Part shown: positions 33,555-41,439 of the stretch, one piece after another
Position numbering within the stretch: the first letter of the stretch is position 1
Layout: every line of letters starts with the position of its first letter
Origin: an uncultured Alistipes sp.
Lineage (GTDB): Bacteria > Bacteroidota > Bacteroidia > Bacteroidales > Rikenellaceae
Direction: 5' to 3'
Assembly: GCA_905213895.1 (NCBI GenBank)
Contig: CAJMKE010000006.1
Span: 59,897 to 123,896, forward strand
Length of the DNA: 64,000 nt
Program-made: the position numbers and the translations under genes
Notes under the pieces: generated by a model
Told to the model about the DNA's origin: nothing
Seen by the model: the letters and a program-made list of their open reading frames with translations, nothing else
Databases searched by the model: none

Positions 33555-34639
33555 TGCAGTACTTTTCCGTAGGTTACGTCGAATATCCTGTGCCGGCAGC
33601 CGGCGTCGTCGAGCAGACGCTTCATCCGCTCCCTGTTGCAGTCGGTGATTATTATCTGCCCGAATCCGTCGCCCGCGACGATGCGTATCAGTTCGGCTAC
33701 GCGACCTTCGTCGAGTTTGTCGAACACGTCGTCGAGAAGCAGTATCGGCGTTTCGCCGAAACGTTCGGTGATGATTCTGTACTGGGCGAGTTTCAGCGCT
33801 ACTATGAACGATTTCTGCTGCCCCTGCGAACCGTATTTGCGCAGCGGCATGCCGCCGATGCGGAACGTCAGGTCGTCGCGGTGAATGCCCGACGTGGTGA
33901 AGCCGTTCACGATGTCGCGTTCGCGCGATGCGGCGAACAGTTCGTCGAACGACGCGTCGTTCAACTCCGACTTGTAGACCAGTTCGACCTGCTCGCGGTC
34001 GCCCGAAAGCAGTTTGTAGAATTCGACAACGGCAGGGTATAACGCCTCGGTGATTTCGCGGCGTTTGGCGTGTATCTTCTCGCCCGATGCGGCGAGTTGC
34101 ATGTCGTATATCCGCAGCATCTGTTCGTCCGACTGCATTTTCAGATATTTGTTGCGCTCCGCCAGCGTCGAGTTGTAACGAATCATCGCCGCCAGATACT
34201 CCTTATCGAGTTGCGAGATGAATCCGTTGAGGTAGCGTCTGCGTTCCTCGGCGGCATCGTAAATCAGCATCGAGTCCGCCGGCGAGACTATCACTACGGG
34301 AATCAGTCCTACGTGGTCCGACAGCCGCTCGTATGCCTTGCCGTTGCGCTTCATCACCTTCGATGCGCCGCGCGTGAACGAGCATGAAATCTGCTCGCAC
34401 CGCCCGTCGCGATTGGCATATTCGCCGTCGATGACGAAGAACTGTTCGCCGTGGCGGATGCACTGCCCGTCGCTCATCGAGAGTGCCGACTTGCACATCG
34501 ACAGATAGTAGACGGCATCGACTATGTTGGTCTTGCATGTGCCGTTGTCGCCGACGAAACAGTTGATTCCGGCGTCGAGCGACAGATTCTCCTGAGCGAG
34601 ATTCTTGAAATTTATGAGCGACAGTTTTTTGAGCAGCAT
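33551..34639 (-). CDS. recF: DNA repair ATPase RecF, with Cys in the Walker A motif
   Basis: 362 residues, normal RecF length. Opens LKKLSLINFKNLAQENL, with an ABC-type signature KYGSQGQQKSFIVALKLAQ near 290 and Walker B PILLLDDVFDKLDE. It loads RecA at gaps in recombinational repair. The Walker A reads GDNGTCKTN (residues 30-38): the near-invariant Gly before Lys is Cys35, encoded by TGC at 34535-34537. A single-base change from GGC would restore it. The rest of the protein looks constrained, so this may be a recent substitution, lineage variation or an error. Confidence 0.92.
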   Translation of the reverse strand: MLLKKLSLINFKNLAQENLSLDAGINCFVGDNGTCKTNIVDAVYYLSMCKSALSMSDGQCIRHGEQFFVIDGEYANRDGRCEQISCSFTRGASKVMKRNGKAYERLSDHVGLIPVVIVSPADSMLIYDAAEERRRYLNGFISQLDKEYLAAMIRYNSTLAERNKYLKMQSDEQMLRIYDMQLAASGEKIHAKRREITEALYPAVVEFYKLLSGDREQVELVYKSELNDASFDELFAASRERDIVNGFTTSGIHRDDLTFRIGGMPLRKYGSQGQQKSFIVALKLAQYRIITERFGETPILLLDDVFDKLDEGRVAELIRIVAGDGFGQIIITDCNRERMKRLLDDAGCRHRIFDVTYGKVLQ

Positions 34640-34679
34640 CGTTTCGTTTTTACAATGTCAAAGGTACGAAAAATTTATT

Positions 34680-34728
34680 AAAAGTCCTTAAAGTCCCTAA
34701 CGACCTTAAAGACTTTAAGGACCCTAAC
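34680..34728. repeat. TTAANGNCN nonamer array (copy 11)
   Basis: Five units between the divergent recF and TPR genes. Confidence 0.85.
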
Positions 34729-34783
34729 TCCCCGCAACGATAAAAAAATCTTCCCGATAGTCGGTTTATTACATAAAAAAATG

Positions 34784-34791
34784 TATTTTTG
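34784..34791 (+). promoter_or_regulatory. -7 element for the TPR-protein gene
   Basis: TATTTTTG, 51 nt before the ATG at 34843; no clear -33. Confidence 0.4.
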
Positions 34792-34842
34792 TGGATTGAA
34801 TGCCTAAAACGCAAATTTGTAAATTAAAAATATTTTGTAATT

Positions 34843-35532
34843 ATGTCAAAGAATGAAGTAAACACTCAGGAGGCTGCCGTTGCCGAAGCAGTGAGCCGCA
34901 CTGAGTCTTTTTTCGAGAATAACGGCAAGAAAGTTGTTCTCGCATTGGTTGTGGTGGTTCTGCTCGTCGTATGCGGATACGCCTACAAGAAACTTATCGT
35001 AGACCGCAATGCCGAACGTGCTTCGGAACTCATCGTCGAGGCGCAGTACCGCTTCGAGGGCGAAACTCCGGATTACGCGCTCGCACTTAACGGCGACGAG
35101 AACGGAGCCGGTTTCCTCGACGTCATCGACCAGTACGGTTCGACGCCTGCCGGAAACCTCGCCAAGCACTATGCCGGAGTATGCTATCTCCGTCTGGGCG
35201 ACAGCGAAAACGCAGCCAAGTATCTGTCGGCTTACAAGTCGGTGGACGGAATCCCGGGGGCAGTCGTAAATGCCCAGAATCTGGGTCTTCGCGGCGACAT
35301 CGCGGTCGATAAGGGCGATTATGCCGAGGCGGTGAACCTCTTCAAGAAGGCTGTTGCCGCTTCCGACAACAACTTCACCGCTCCGCTCTACCTCTACAAG
35401 CAGGGACTTGCACTGGTCGCTATGGACAAGGCTGACGAGGCTGTGAAGTGCTTCGAGGAGATTTCGGCGAAGTACCCTTCGTCGTTGGAGGCTCGCGAGG
35501 CTGACAAACTCATTGGTTCGATAAAGAAATAA
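34843..35532 (+). CDS. Single-pass TPR protein (YfgM-like)
   Basis: 229 residues. A cytoplasmic N-terminal stretch of about 28 residues, one membrane helix (KVVLALVVVVLLVVCGYAYKKL, about 30-51), then periplasmic tetratricopeptide-like helices (LAKHYAGVCYLRLGDSENAAKYL; GDIAVDKGDYAEAVNLFKKAV; ALVAMDKADEAVKCFEEISAKYP). Proteins of this build assist envelope protein folding or assembly. In Bacteroidales this gene commonly precedes ribH, as a RibH-like gene does here. Confidence 0.8.
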   Translation: MSKNEVNTQEAAVAEAVSRTESFFENNGKKVVLALVVVVLLVVCGYAYKKLIVDRNAERASELIVEAQYRFEGETPDYALALNGDENGAGFLDVIDQYGSTPAGNLAKHYAGVCYLRLGDSENAAKYLSAYKSVDGIPGAVVNAQNLGLRGDIAVDKGDYAEAVNLFKKAVAASDNNFTAPLYLYKQGLALVAMDKADEAVKCFEEISAKYPSSLEAREADKLIGSIKK

Positions 35533-35550
35533 TTTTTGCAGACGGTAAAG

Positions 35551-35973
35551 ATGCTCTCGCCTTCGGAAATAAGATTGGGAATCATCGTGGTTCGGACGCG
35601 TCATCGCCATATTCTCGATGTTGCGGCGGATGTCTATACTCCGCTTTTGCGCGGAGGATGCCGCGAATCCAATATTCAGATGAAATCCGTGCCGAGCGAT
35701 TTCGACATCGCTCTCGGCGTGCTGTTTTTCGCCGAATATACCGAGGTGGACGGCGTGGTGGTCGTCGGCGACGGCTACGATGCCACGGTCGCCAAGGCAC
35801 TGCTCGACTTGCAGATTCAGTGGAACATGCCGGTCGAATACCGTTACGAGGGTGCGGAAATCGGCGACGGCTGCAATATCGTCGAGATGGTGCAGTTGCA
35901 GAGTGAAATGGCTGCCGATGTTCCGGAGGAGCAGCGTATGCCGGTTACCAACCGCCGCGAGAACGTCAATTGA
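35551..35973 (+). CDS. Degenerate lumazine-synthase-like (RibH-like) protein
   Basis: 140 residues. The front half aligns with 6,7-dimethyl-8-ribityllumazine synthase: IRLGIIVVRTRHRHILDVAAD, SVPSDFDIALGVLFFAEYTEVDGVVVVG. The catalytic loop G(D/E)TxHxxxV is absent, replaced by GDGYDATVAKALL, and the C-terminal half of the fold with the substrate-binding Arg is missing or unrecognisable; an acidic tail follows instead. It sits where ribH lies in relatives, 18 nt after the TPR gene. Probably not an active synthase; it may be a structural paralogue or decaying copy. A full ribH should then exist elsewhere if the cell makes riboflavin. Confidence 0.7.
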   Translation: MLSPSEIRLGIIVVRTRHRHILDVAADVYTPLLRGGCRESNIQMKSVPSDFDIALGVLFFAEYTEVDGVVVVGDGYDATVAKALLDLQIQWNMPVEYRYEGAEIGDGCNIVEMVQLQSEMAADVPEEQRMPVTNRRENVN

Positions 35974-35989
35974 CAGTCTGCCGAGAAAA

Positions 35990-36023
35990 AAAGATACAGG
36001 CGCGGAATCCCGCGCCTGTATCT
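35990..36023 (+). terminator. Terminator hairpin between convergent genes
   Basis: AAAGATACAGGCGCGG pairs with CCGCGCCTGTATCTTT around an AATC loop, followed by T-rich sequence; usable from both sides. Confidence 0.85.
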
Positions 36024-36028
36024 TTTTT

Positions 36029-36071
36029 CTTTAAGGTCCTTAAAGTCCCTAATGTCCTTAAAGACTTTAAT
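36029..36071. repeat. TTAANGNCN nonamer array (copy 12)
   Basis: Four to five units directly after the terminator, between convergent genes. Confidence 0.85.
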
Positions 36072-36077
36072 CCGAGA

Positions 36078-37034
36078 TTACCTCACCGCCTCTCCGTGCT
36101 TTTGCCGCACGGCCTCGAGCATGTCCTCCGTCATGCGGGACAGGTCCCACTCGGGCTTCCAGCCCCACTCCTCGCGGGCACACGAGTCGTCCAGCGAATT
36201 GGGCCAACTGCGGGCTATCTCCTCTTTCACAGGGTCTATTTCGTAAGACATCCTGAAATCGGGAATGTGCCTGCGTATCTCGGCGGCGATGATTTCGGGT
36301 GTGAAACTCATCGATGCGATGTTGAAACTGTTGCGGTGCTTCAATTTCGTCGGGTCGGCTTCCATCAGTTCGACTATCGCACGCAGCGCATCGGGCATGT
36401 ACATCATGTCCATGTATACGTCGCGCGGTACGGCGCAGGTGTATTCGCCGCGGCGAATCGCTTCGTAGTAGATTTCGACGGCATAGTCGGTCGTTCCTCC
36501 GCCCGGCAGCGTCTTGTTGGATATGATGCCCGGGAAACGTACCGAACGCGTGTCGAGCCCGTATTTGTGGGCGTAATAGTTGCCGAGCATTTCGCCCGTA
36601 ACCTTGCATATGCCGTATATCGTCGTCGGCTGCATTATCGTGTCCTGCGGAGTGCCGTCCTTCGGCGACGAGGGTCCGAATGCGCCTATCGAACTCGGCG
36701 TGAATACCGCACAATGGTGCTGGCGTGCCACTTCGAGCGAGTTCATCAACGCGCCCATGTTCACGCCCCACGCCATCTGGGGATTGCGCTCGCCGACAGC
36801 CGACAGCAACGCTACCAGATTGAAAATGGTGTCGATATGATGGCGTGCGACGACCGACGCCATGTTGGTGGCGTTCAGCGCGTCGAGTACCTCGAACGGT
36901 CCGTCGTCCGACAGCGATTTGCATTCGCGGACGTCCGTCGCAACGACATTCGACGACCCGTAGATGGAGCGCAGATACGGCACCAACTCCGAGCCTATCT
37001 GACCTCCTGCTCCGACGATGAGAATCTTCTTCAT
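36078..37034 (-). CDS. SDR-type L-threonine 3-dehydrogenase / NAD-dependent epimerase
   Basis: 318 residues. Rossmann motif ILIVGAGGQIGSELVPYL at the N-terminus, catalytic Ser/Thr region FTPSSIGAFGP near 114-124, catalytic TTIYGICKVTGEM (YxxxK) near 142-150. The length and YMDMMYMPDALRAIVELM match the epimerase-like threonine dehydrogenases of Flavobacteria, which turn L-threonine into 2-amino-3-oxobutyrate with NAD+. A UDP-sugar epimerase is less likely. Confidence 0.85.
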   Translation of the reverse strand: MKKILIVGAGGQIGSELVPYLRSIYGSSNVVATDVRECKSLSDDGPFEVLDALNATNMASVVARHHIDTIFNLVALLSAVGERNPQMAWGVNMGALMNSLEVARQHHCAVFTPSSIGAFGPSSPKDGTPQDTIMQPTTIYGICKVTGEMLGNYYAHKYGLDTRSVRFPGIISNKTLPGGGTTDYAVEIYYEAIRRGEYTCAVPRDVYMDMMYMPDALRAIVELMEADPTKLKHRNSFNIASMSFTPEIIAAEIRRHIPDFRMSYEIDPVKEEIARSWPNSLDDSCAREEWGWKPEWDLSRMTEDMLEAVRQKHGEAVR

Positions 37035-37121
37035 TGTTCAGTTTGTTTTTTGCGAAAACAAAAATAATTATTTTTTCGCAACTACCTACCGCCGCCGCCG
37101 ATTTTTCTCGGCGGGCTGCCC

Positions 37122-37183
37122 TCAAAGTCGTTAATGTCGTTAATGTCCTTAACGACCTTAAAGACTTTAAAGTCTTTAATGAT
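37122..37183. repeat. TTAANGNCN nonamer array, longest copy (copy 13)
   Basis: Seven units (TTAATGTCG, TTAATGTCC, TTAACGACC, TTAAAGACT, TTAAAGTCT and neighbours) between divergent genes. Confidence 0.9.
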
Positions 37184-37203
37184 TTTTTTGCATTACCTCT
37201 CAC

Positions 37204-37293
37204 TTCTTCGTATCTTTGGCTACGCCTTAGATACTCCGCCTCAACAAAATCGCAAACAAGTTTGCTTTTGTATTCGGCTTATTCGTATCTTTG
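37204..37293 (+). repeat. Promoter-bearing dispersed repeat ahead of hsdM
   Basis: The reverse complement of this 90-bp stretch matches 623-705: both carry CAAAGATACGAATAAG, then about 45 bp, then GAGTATCTAA and a second AAAGATACGAA. In each place the element has the same orientation relative to the gene it precedes. Confidence 0.65.
37261..37293 (+). promoter_or_regulatory. hsdM promoter
   Basis: TTTG 37261-37264, 21 nt, TATCTTTG 37286-37293; ATG at 37313. A second TATCTTTG lies at 37211-37218. Confidence 0.7.
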
Positions 37294-37312
37294 AAAGATA
37301 AATTTTACTGCG

Positions 37313-38809
37313 ATGATTACCGGCGAAATCAAAAACAAAATCGACTCCATTTGGGATGCCTTCTGGACGGGCGGCATCACCAATTCGATAACCGTACTCG
37401 AACAGATGACATATCTGTTCTTCATGAAAATGCTCGACGATGCCCAGCGTACCAAAGAGGCGAACGCTGCCGTCATGGGCGTACCCGTTCCCGACCCGAT
37501 TTTCAGGTCGGGCGAATATTGGAAAAACCCCGAAACGGGTCGCGAGGTGCTTTATGATTCGCTGCGCTGGCACGTGTTCAAGAATACCGATGCGGCGACG
37601 ATGTTCCACACCGTGCGCAACGATGTTTTCCCGTTCATCAAGAATCTGAACGGCGGCAAGGCGAGCGCGTACAGCCGTTTCATGGGCAGCGCGATTTTCC
37701 TGATTCCGACCGAGCGGACGCTTGCCAGAATCGTGGACGGCATCGACGACCTCGACATGAACAACCGCGACACGATGGGCGACGTCTACGAGTATGTTCT
37801 GGGCAAAATGGCGGCGAGCGGCAATAACGGACAGTTCCGCACCCCGCGCCACATCATCCGCATGATGGTCGAACTGATGCAGCCCACTCTGCGCGACACC
37901 GTCTGCGACCCCGCAATGGGTTCGGCGGGATTTATCGTCGAGAGCGCGAAATATATCGAGGAGAACTACCGCTCCGAACTGCTCCGCACCGACAATAACC
38001 GCCATTTCCGTCAGTCGATGTTCCACGGATTCGATACCGACCAGACCATGCTGCGCATCGGCGCGATGAACCTGATGCTCCACGGCGTGGACAATCCCGA
38101 CATCGTCTACAAGGATTCGCTTTCGACCGACAATACCGATACCGAACGCTATACGCTGTGCCTTGCCAACCCGCCGTTTGCCGGCACTCTCGATAAGGAT
38201 GCCGTCAGCAAGTCGCTGCTCGCGATTGCGCCGACGACCAAAACCGAACTGCTTTTCGTCGCTCTGTTCGTCCGCATGCTGCAACTCGGCGGACGCTGCG
38301 CCAGCATCGTACCCGACGGCGTGCTGTTCGGCAACTCCAAGGCTCACAAGGCTCTGCGCAAGGAACTTATCGACCGTCAGCGTTTGCAGGCGGTCATCTC
38401 CATGCCGAGCGGAGTTTTCCAGCCCTATTCGGGAGTCTCGACCGCGATTCTGATTTTCACCAAGACCGATACGGGCGGTACCGACGACGTTTGGTTCTAC
38501 GACATGAAGGCGGACGGCTACTCGCTCGACCAGAAGCGCACCGAGGTTGCCGAGAACGATATTCCCGATGTCGTTGCGCGTTTCCGCAATATGGAGGGCG
38601 AACGGTCGCGCAGCCGCAGGGAGCAGTCGTTTCTCGTGCCGGTCGCCGAAATCCGCGAAAAGGATTACGACCTCTCGATGAACAAATATAAGGAGGTCGC
38701 GCGCGAAGCGGTGGTCTACGACAGCCCCGACGAAATCCTGTCGCGCATCGAATCCCTCGAAACCCGAATATCGGAAGCCCTTGAAGAATTCCGCACAAAG
38801 TTTATGTAA
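37313..38809 (+). CDS. hsdM: Type I restriction-modification methyltransferase subunit
   Basis: 498 residues. An N-terminal HsdM helical domain (about 1-130), SAM-binding VCDPAMGSAGFIVESA near 197-212 and the amino-methyltransferase motif LANPPFAG near 283. It methylates adenine at the site chosen by HsdS, in an M2S complex that also forms the nuclease with HsdR. Codon and GC use match the host, unlike the next genes. The stop is 1 base before the start of a small AT-rich gene. Confidence 0.95.
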   Translation: MITGEIKNKIDSIWDAFWTGGITNSITVLEQMTYLFFMKMLDDAQRTKEANAAVMGVPVPDPIFRSGEYWKNPETGREVLYDSLRWHVFKNTDAATMFHTVRNDVFPFIKNLNGGKASAYSRFMGSAIFLIPTERTLARIVDGIDDLDMNNRDTMGDVYEYVLGKMAASGNNGQFRTPRHIIRMMVELMQPTLRDTVCDPAMGSAGFIVESAKYIEENYRSELLRTDNNRHFRQSMFHGFDTDQTMLRIGAMNLMLHGVDNPDIVYKDSLSTDNTDTERYTLCLANPPFAGTLDKDAVSKSLLAIAPTTKTELLFVALFVRMLQLGGRCASIVPDGVLFGNSKAHKALRKELIDRQRLQAVISMPSGVFQPYSGVSTAILIFTKTDTGGTDDVWFYDMKADGYSLDQKRTEVAENDIPDVVARFRNMEGERSRSRREQSFLVPVAEIREKDYDLSMNKYKEVAREAVVYDSPDEILSRIESLETRISEALEEFRTKFM

Positions 38810-38810
38810 T

Positions 38811-39254
38811 ATGACACGTGAAGAAACCATAAAATTATTGGATTCATTGACAGTATATCTCAATGGCTGTCTTTTACATAATTATGGTCTTAATAGTATT
38901 AAGACGCACATCCTTCAATCGTTGAGAAAGATAACCGTTTCTACGGCAACATTACAATCTATTGAAAGTATTGAGATTGAAGAATATTCTCGTAATAGCA
39001 TTATGTGCCAATTTTATGGGTCAAAAGAATGTGAGAGAATGGATAAAGAAGCCTACAAAAATGCTATCCAATCGATGATAAATATTTTAAGGAGCGAACG
39101 CGAAGCGCAGGTGTTGGCAATGCAGAGTGAAGTGCAAAAAGTGAATCTTATTCAGCAAAAACGCAGTAATAGGATTCAAATATGGGCTTTGGTATTTACG
39201 ATAGCAACGCTTGTAGCCACATTAGTAATGTTGGTAAAGTCATTTATAAATTAA
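38811..39254 (+). CDS. Unknown tail-anchored protein inside the hsd operon
   Basis: 147 residues from ATG 38811. No family recognised. Residues about 80-118 are helical and charged (SEREAQVLAMQSEVQKVN, probably coiled coil), and 122-144 form one membrane helix (IWALVFTIATLVATLVMLV), leaving almost nothing after it. The gene is far more AT-rich than hsdM and hsdR, and is inserted between hsdM and hsdS with 1- and 5-base gaps. A membrane tether or an accessory defence effector are possibilities; no evidence decides. Confidence 0.65.
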   Translation: MTREETIKLLDSLTVYLNGCLLHNYGLNSIKTHILQSLRKITVSTATLQSIESIEIEEYSRNSIMCQFYGSKECERMDKEAYKNAIQSMINILRSEREAQVLAMQSEVQKVNLIQQKRSNRIQIWALVFTIATLVATLVMLVKSFIN

Positions 39255-39259
39255 CCCGT

Positions 39260-40435
39260 ATGAAACAAGGCTGGGAAATAAAGAAACTGGGAGAGGTGGT
39301 AACATTCCAAAGAGGATTGACCTACTCGAAAAACGATGAGGTTGAATTGTCTTGTAATGGCGTACTTCGTTCGAATAATATAGATTTAGATACGATGTCG
39401 CTTGTTTTTGATGAATTAAAATATGTTCGTGAAGACCTTGTTATTGCCCCAGATAAAAAGTTAAGTAAAGGCAGTATTCTTATATGTATGTCTAATGGCA
39501 GTAAACAGCATTTAGGAAAGGTCGCTTTTATTGATAAGGATTATGACTATGCATTTGGCGGATTTATGGGTTTAATAAAACCTAATGATGACATTTGTGC
39601 CAAATATATATATTATACTTGTATATCATCATCGTATAAACATTTCCTTGCTGGTGTAGGTTGCGGTGCTAATATTACGAATTTAAAGTTTGCTGATTTA
39701 GCGCAATACATTATTCCGGTGCCGGAGAGGGCGGAGCAGGAGCGGATAGTGGGGGAGTTGGATTGTTTGAGCGGTATTATTGCGGCGAAGCGCGCGCAAC
39801 TGCGCGAACTCGACACCCTCGCCCAATCAATCTTTTACACCATGTTCGGCGACCCTATCACCAACGACAAAGGCTGGCAAACAAAAACATTAGGCGATGT
39901 GTGTGATACAACATCGGGCGGAACTCCTTCAAAGAAACATGCAGAATATTATGAAAATGGAACTATTCCATGGTTGCGGAGTGGCGAAATAGATAAAACA
40001 TTCATAAGTAGTACGGAACTTTGTATAACAGAGCAAGGCGTAAAAAACTCGTCGGCAAAATGGTTTCCGATAAATACGGTTGTGATTGCTATGTATGGGG
40101 CGACCGTAGGACAAGTAGGTATTTTGAAGGCTGCGATGACAACCAATCAAGCCATTTGCGGAATATTTCCAAATGATATATTTGCTCCTGTATATTTGTA
40201 TTATTTTTTGCGAAGCATGAAGACGGAATTTATAAAATTATCGTCTGGTGGGGCGCAACCTAATATATCGCAGTCGATAATACGAGATACTATTGTTAGT
40301 TGCCCCCCGATTCTTATGCAACAGCAGTTTGCCGAAAAAATTGAACAAATTGAGACTCAAAAACAATTAATCAAGGCGTCAATCATCGAAACCGAAGATT
40401 TGTTCAATAGCAGAATGAGTTATTATTTTGATTAG
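39260..40435 (+). CDS. hsdS: Type I restriction specificity subunit
   Basis: 391 residues from ATG 39260; the longer frame overlaps the preceding gene. Two target-recognition domains: 1-155 opening GWEIKKLGEVVTFQRGLTY, and about 200-391 opening GWQTKTLGDVCDTTSGGTPSKK, with a conserved helical linker between (ERAEQERIVGELDCLSG, LDTLAQSIFYTMFGDP). Each TRD reads half of a bipartite DNA site. The TRDs are AT-rich while the linker (about 39720-39890) has host-like GC, the pattern expected from TRD exchange at the conserved linker. Confidence 0.93.
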   Translation: MKQGWEIKKLGEVVTFQRGLTYSKNDEVELSCNGVLRSNNIDLDTMSLVFDELKYVREDLVIAPDKKLSKGSILICMSNGSKQHLGKVAFIDKDYDYAFGGFMGLIKPNDDICAKYIYYTCISSSYKHFLAGVGCGANITNLKFADLAQYIIPVPERAEQERIVGELDCLSGIIAAKRAQLRELDTLAQSIFYTMFGDPITNDKGWQTKTLGDVCDTTSGGTPSKKHAEYYENGTIPWLRSGEIDKTFISSTELCITEQGVKNSSAKWFPINTVVIAMYGATVGQVGILKAAMTTNQAICGIFPNDIFAPVYLYYFLRSMKTEFIKLSSGGAQPNISQSIIRDTIVSCPPILMQQQFAEKIEQIETQKQLIKASIIETEDLFNSRMSYYFD

Positions 40436-40437
40436 TG

Positions 40438-41214
40438 ATGAGTAGAAAAGAATATAGCAAACATATTGGAGAATTAAGAGCCGCAGGTAATGTAATATCC
40501 GAGATGGAGTTCTCTCGAATAATATTGGATGATAGTCCAGATATTATAGTGGAGTTGAAAGATGGTAGAAATGTCGGTATAGAAGTCGTATATTGTTCTG
40601 CTTCATCAATTGACAGTAAGAGTAATAATATGCGGGTGTCTAATAATATTAAAATCGCACTTGATACATATAAAAAACAATTGATTCAAAAGGGCGAACT
40701 TCCTATGACGGTATTTATATCTTGGTATGAACATGTATTGAGTATCGGTAATAATATTAATCAGAAAGAATTTGTAAGTAAGTTCATAGAAGAGATAGAA
40801 CGACATCGCCGAAATGATGAAATTTATTATAATCGCTTTGCATGTCAATCTGATAAATCATTTTATAAAAGATATTTGGATATGGCACAGCGTGGAGAAT
40901 TTAGATATCGTTATGTAGAATCTGTTAAATGTAGCCCATCATTTAATGGGACGCATGTTATAGATAGAAATAGTTTTATGTGTGGAGATATTAGGTTTAG
41001 TGATATAGAACCTATTATTATCAAGAAAAACGATAGATTGGATTATTATAAATTAAATAGTAAAAATCAATATATTGATGAGTATTGGTTGGTAATAAAT
41101 GTTCCGTATGAGGAGCATATGTGGATTGACGATTATAAACAAGATGTAAAGGTCGTATCCGGTTACGAAAGAATATATCTTACTAAGTGGGAAGATTGTA
41201 AACGAATAAAATAA
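40438..41214 (+). CDS. Unknown AT-rich protein, possible PD-(D/E)xK-type nuclease
   Basis: 258 residues; ATG at 40438 (GTG at 40435 is also in frame and overlaps the hsdS stop). The N-terminus has EFSRIILDDSPDIIVEL then GRNVGIEVVY, i.e. E...PD...(x)nG-IEV, the layout of the catalytic core of many PD-(D/E)xK nucleases, though the usual Lys is not obvious. The remaining 200 residues (many Tyr, Lys, Asn) are not recognised. It is AT-rich and sits between hsdS and hsdR, so probably an acquired defence cargo gene. Confidence 0.6.
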   Translation: MSRKEYSKHIGELRAAGNVISEMEFSRIILDDSPDIIVELKDGRNVGIEVVYCSASSIDSKSNNMRVSNNIKIALDTYKKQLIQKGELPMTVFISWYEHVLSIGNNINQKEFVSKFIEEIERHRRNDEIYYNRFACQSDKSFYKRYLDMAQRGEFRYRYVESVKCSPSFNGTHVIDRNSFMCGDIRFSDIEPIIIKKNDRLDYYKLNSKNQYIDEYWLVINVPYEEHMWIDDYKQDVKVVSGYERIYLTKWEDCKRIK

Positions 41215-41217
41215 AAT

Positions 41218-41335
41218 CGTCATTGCGAGGAGCGTAGCGACGCGGCAATCTACCATTGTTTGTTATTGCCGATATCCAACTATAATAAACAAAGGTAGAT
41301 TCCCACGCTCCACTGACGTTTCGCTCGGAATGACG
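41218..41335. repeat. REP/MITE-like inverted element, 118 bp
   Basis: Left end CGTCATTGCGAGGAGCG, right end (inward) CGTCATTCCGAGCGAAACG. An internal pair GGCAATCTACC / GGTAGATTCCC also folds. It shares its end sequence with the 68-bp element at 24778-24845. Lies in the hsd operon between the unknown gene and hsdR. Confidence 0.75.
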
Positions 41336-41439
41336 TGAAAGAGTACACGATATGCCGTAAAATGCAAAATAAAAAGTAAATTTGCTGTTGCAATGAATGA
41401 AAAAGGAATTCATCATTCCGAATTAAGAATTAAATAAGA

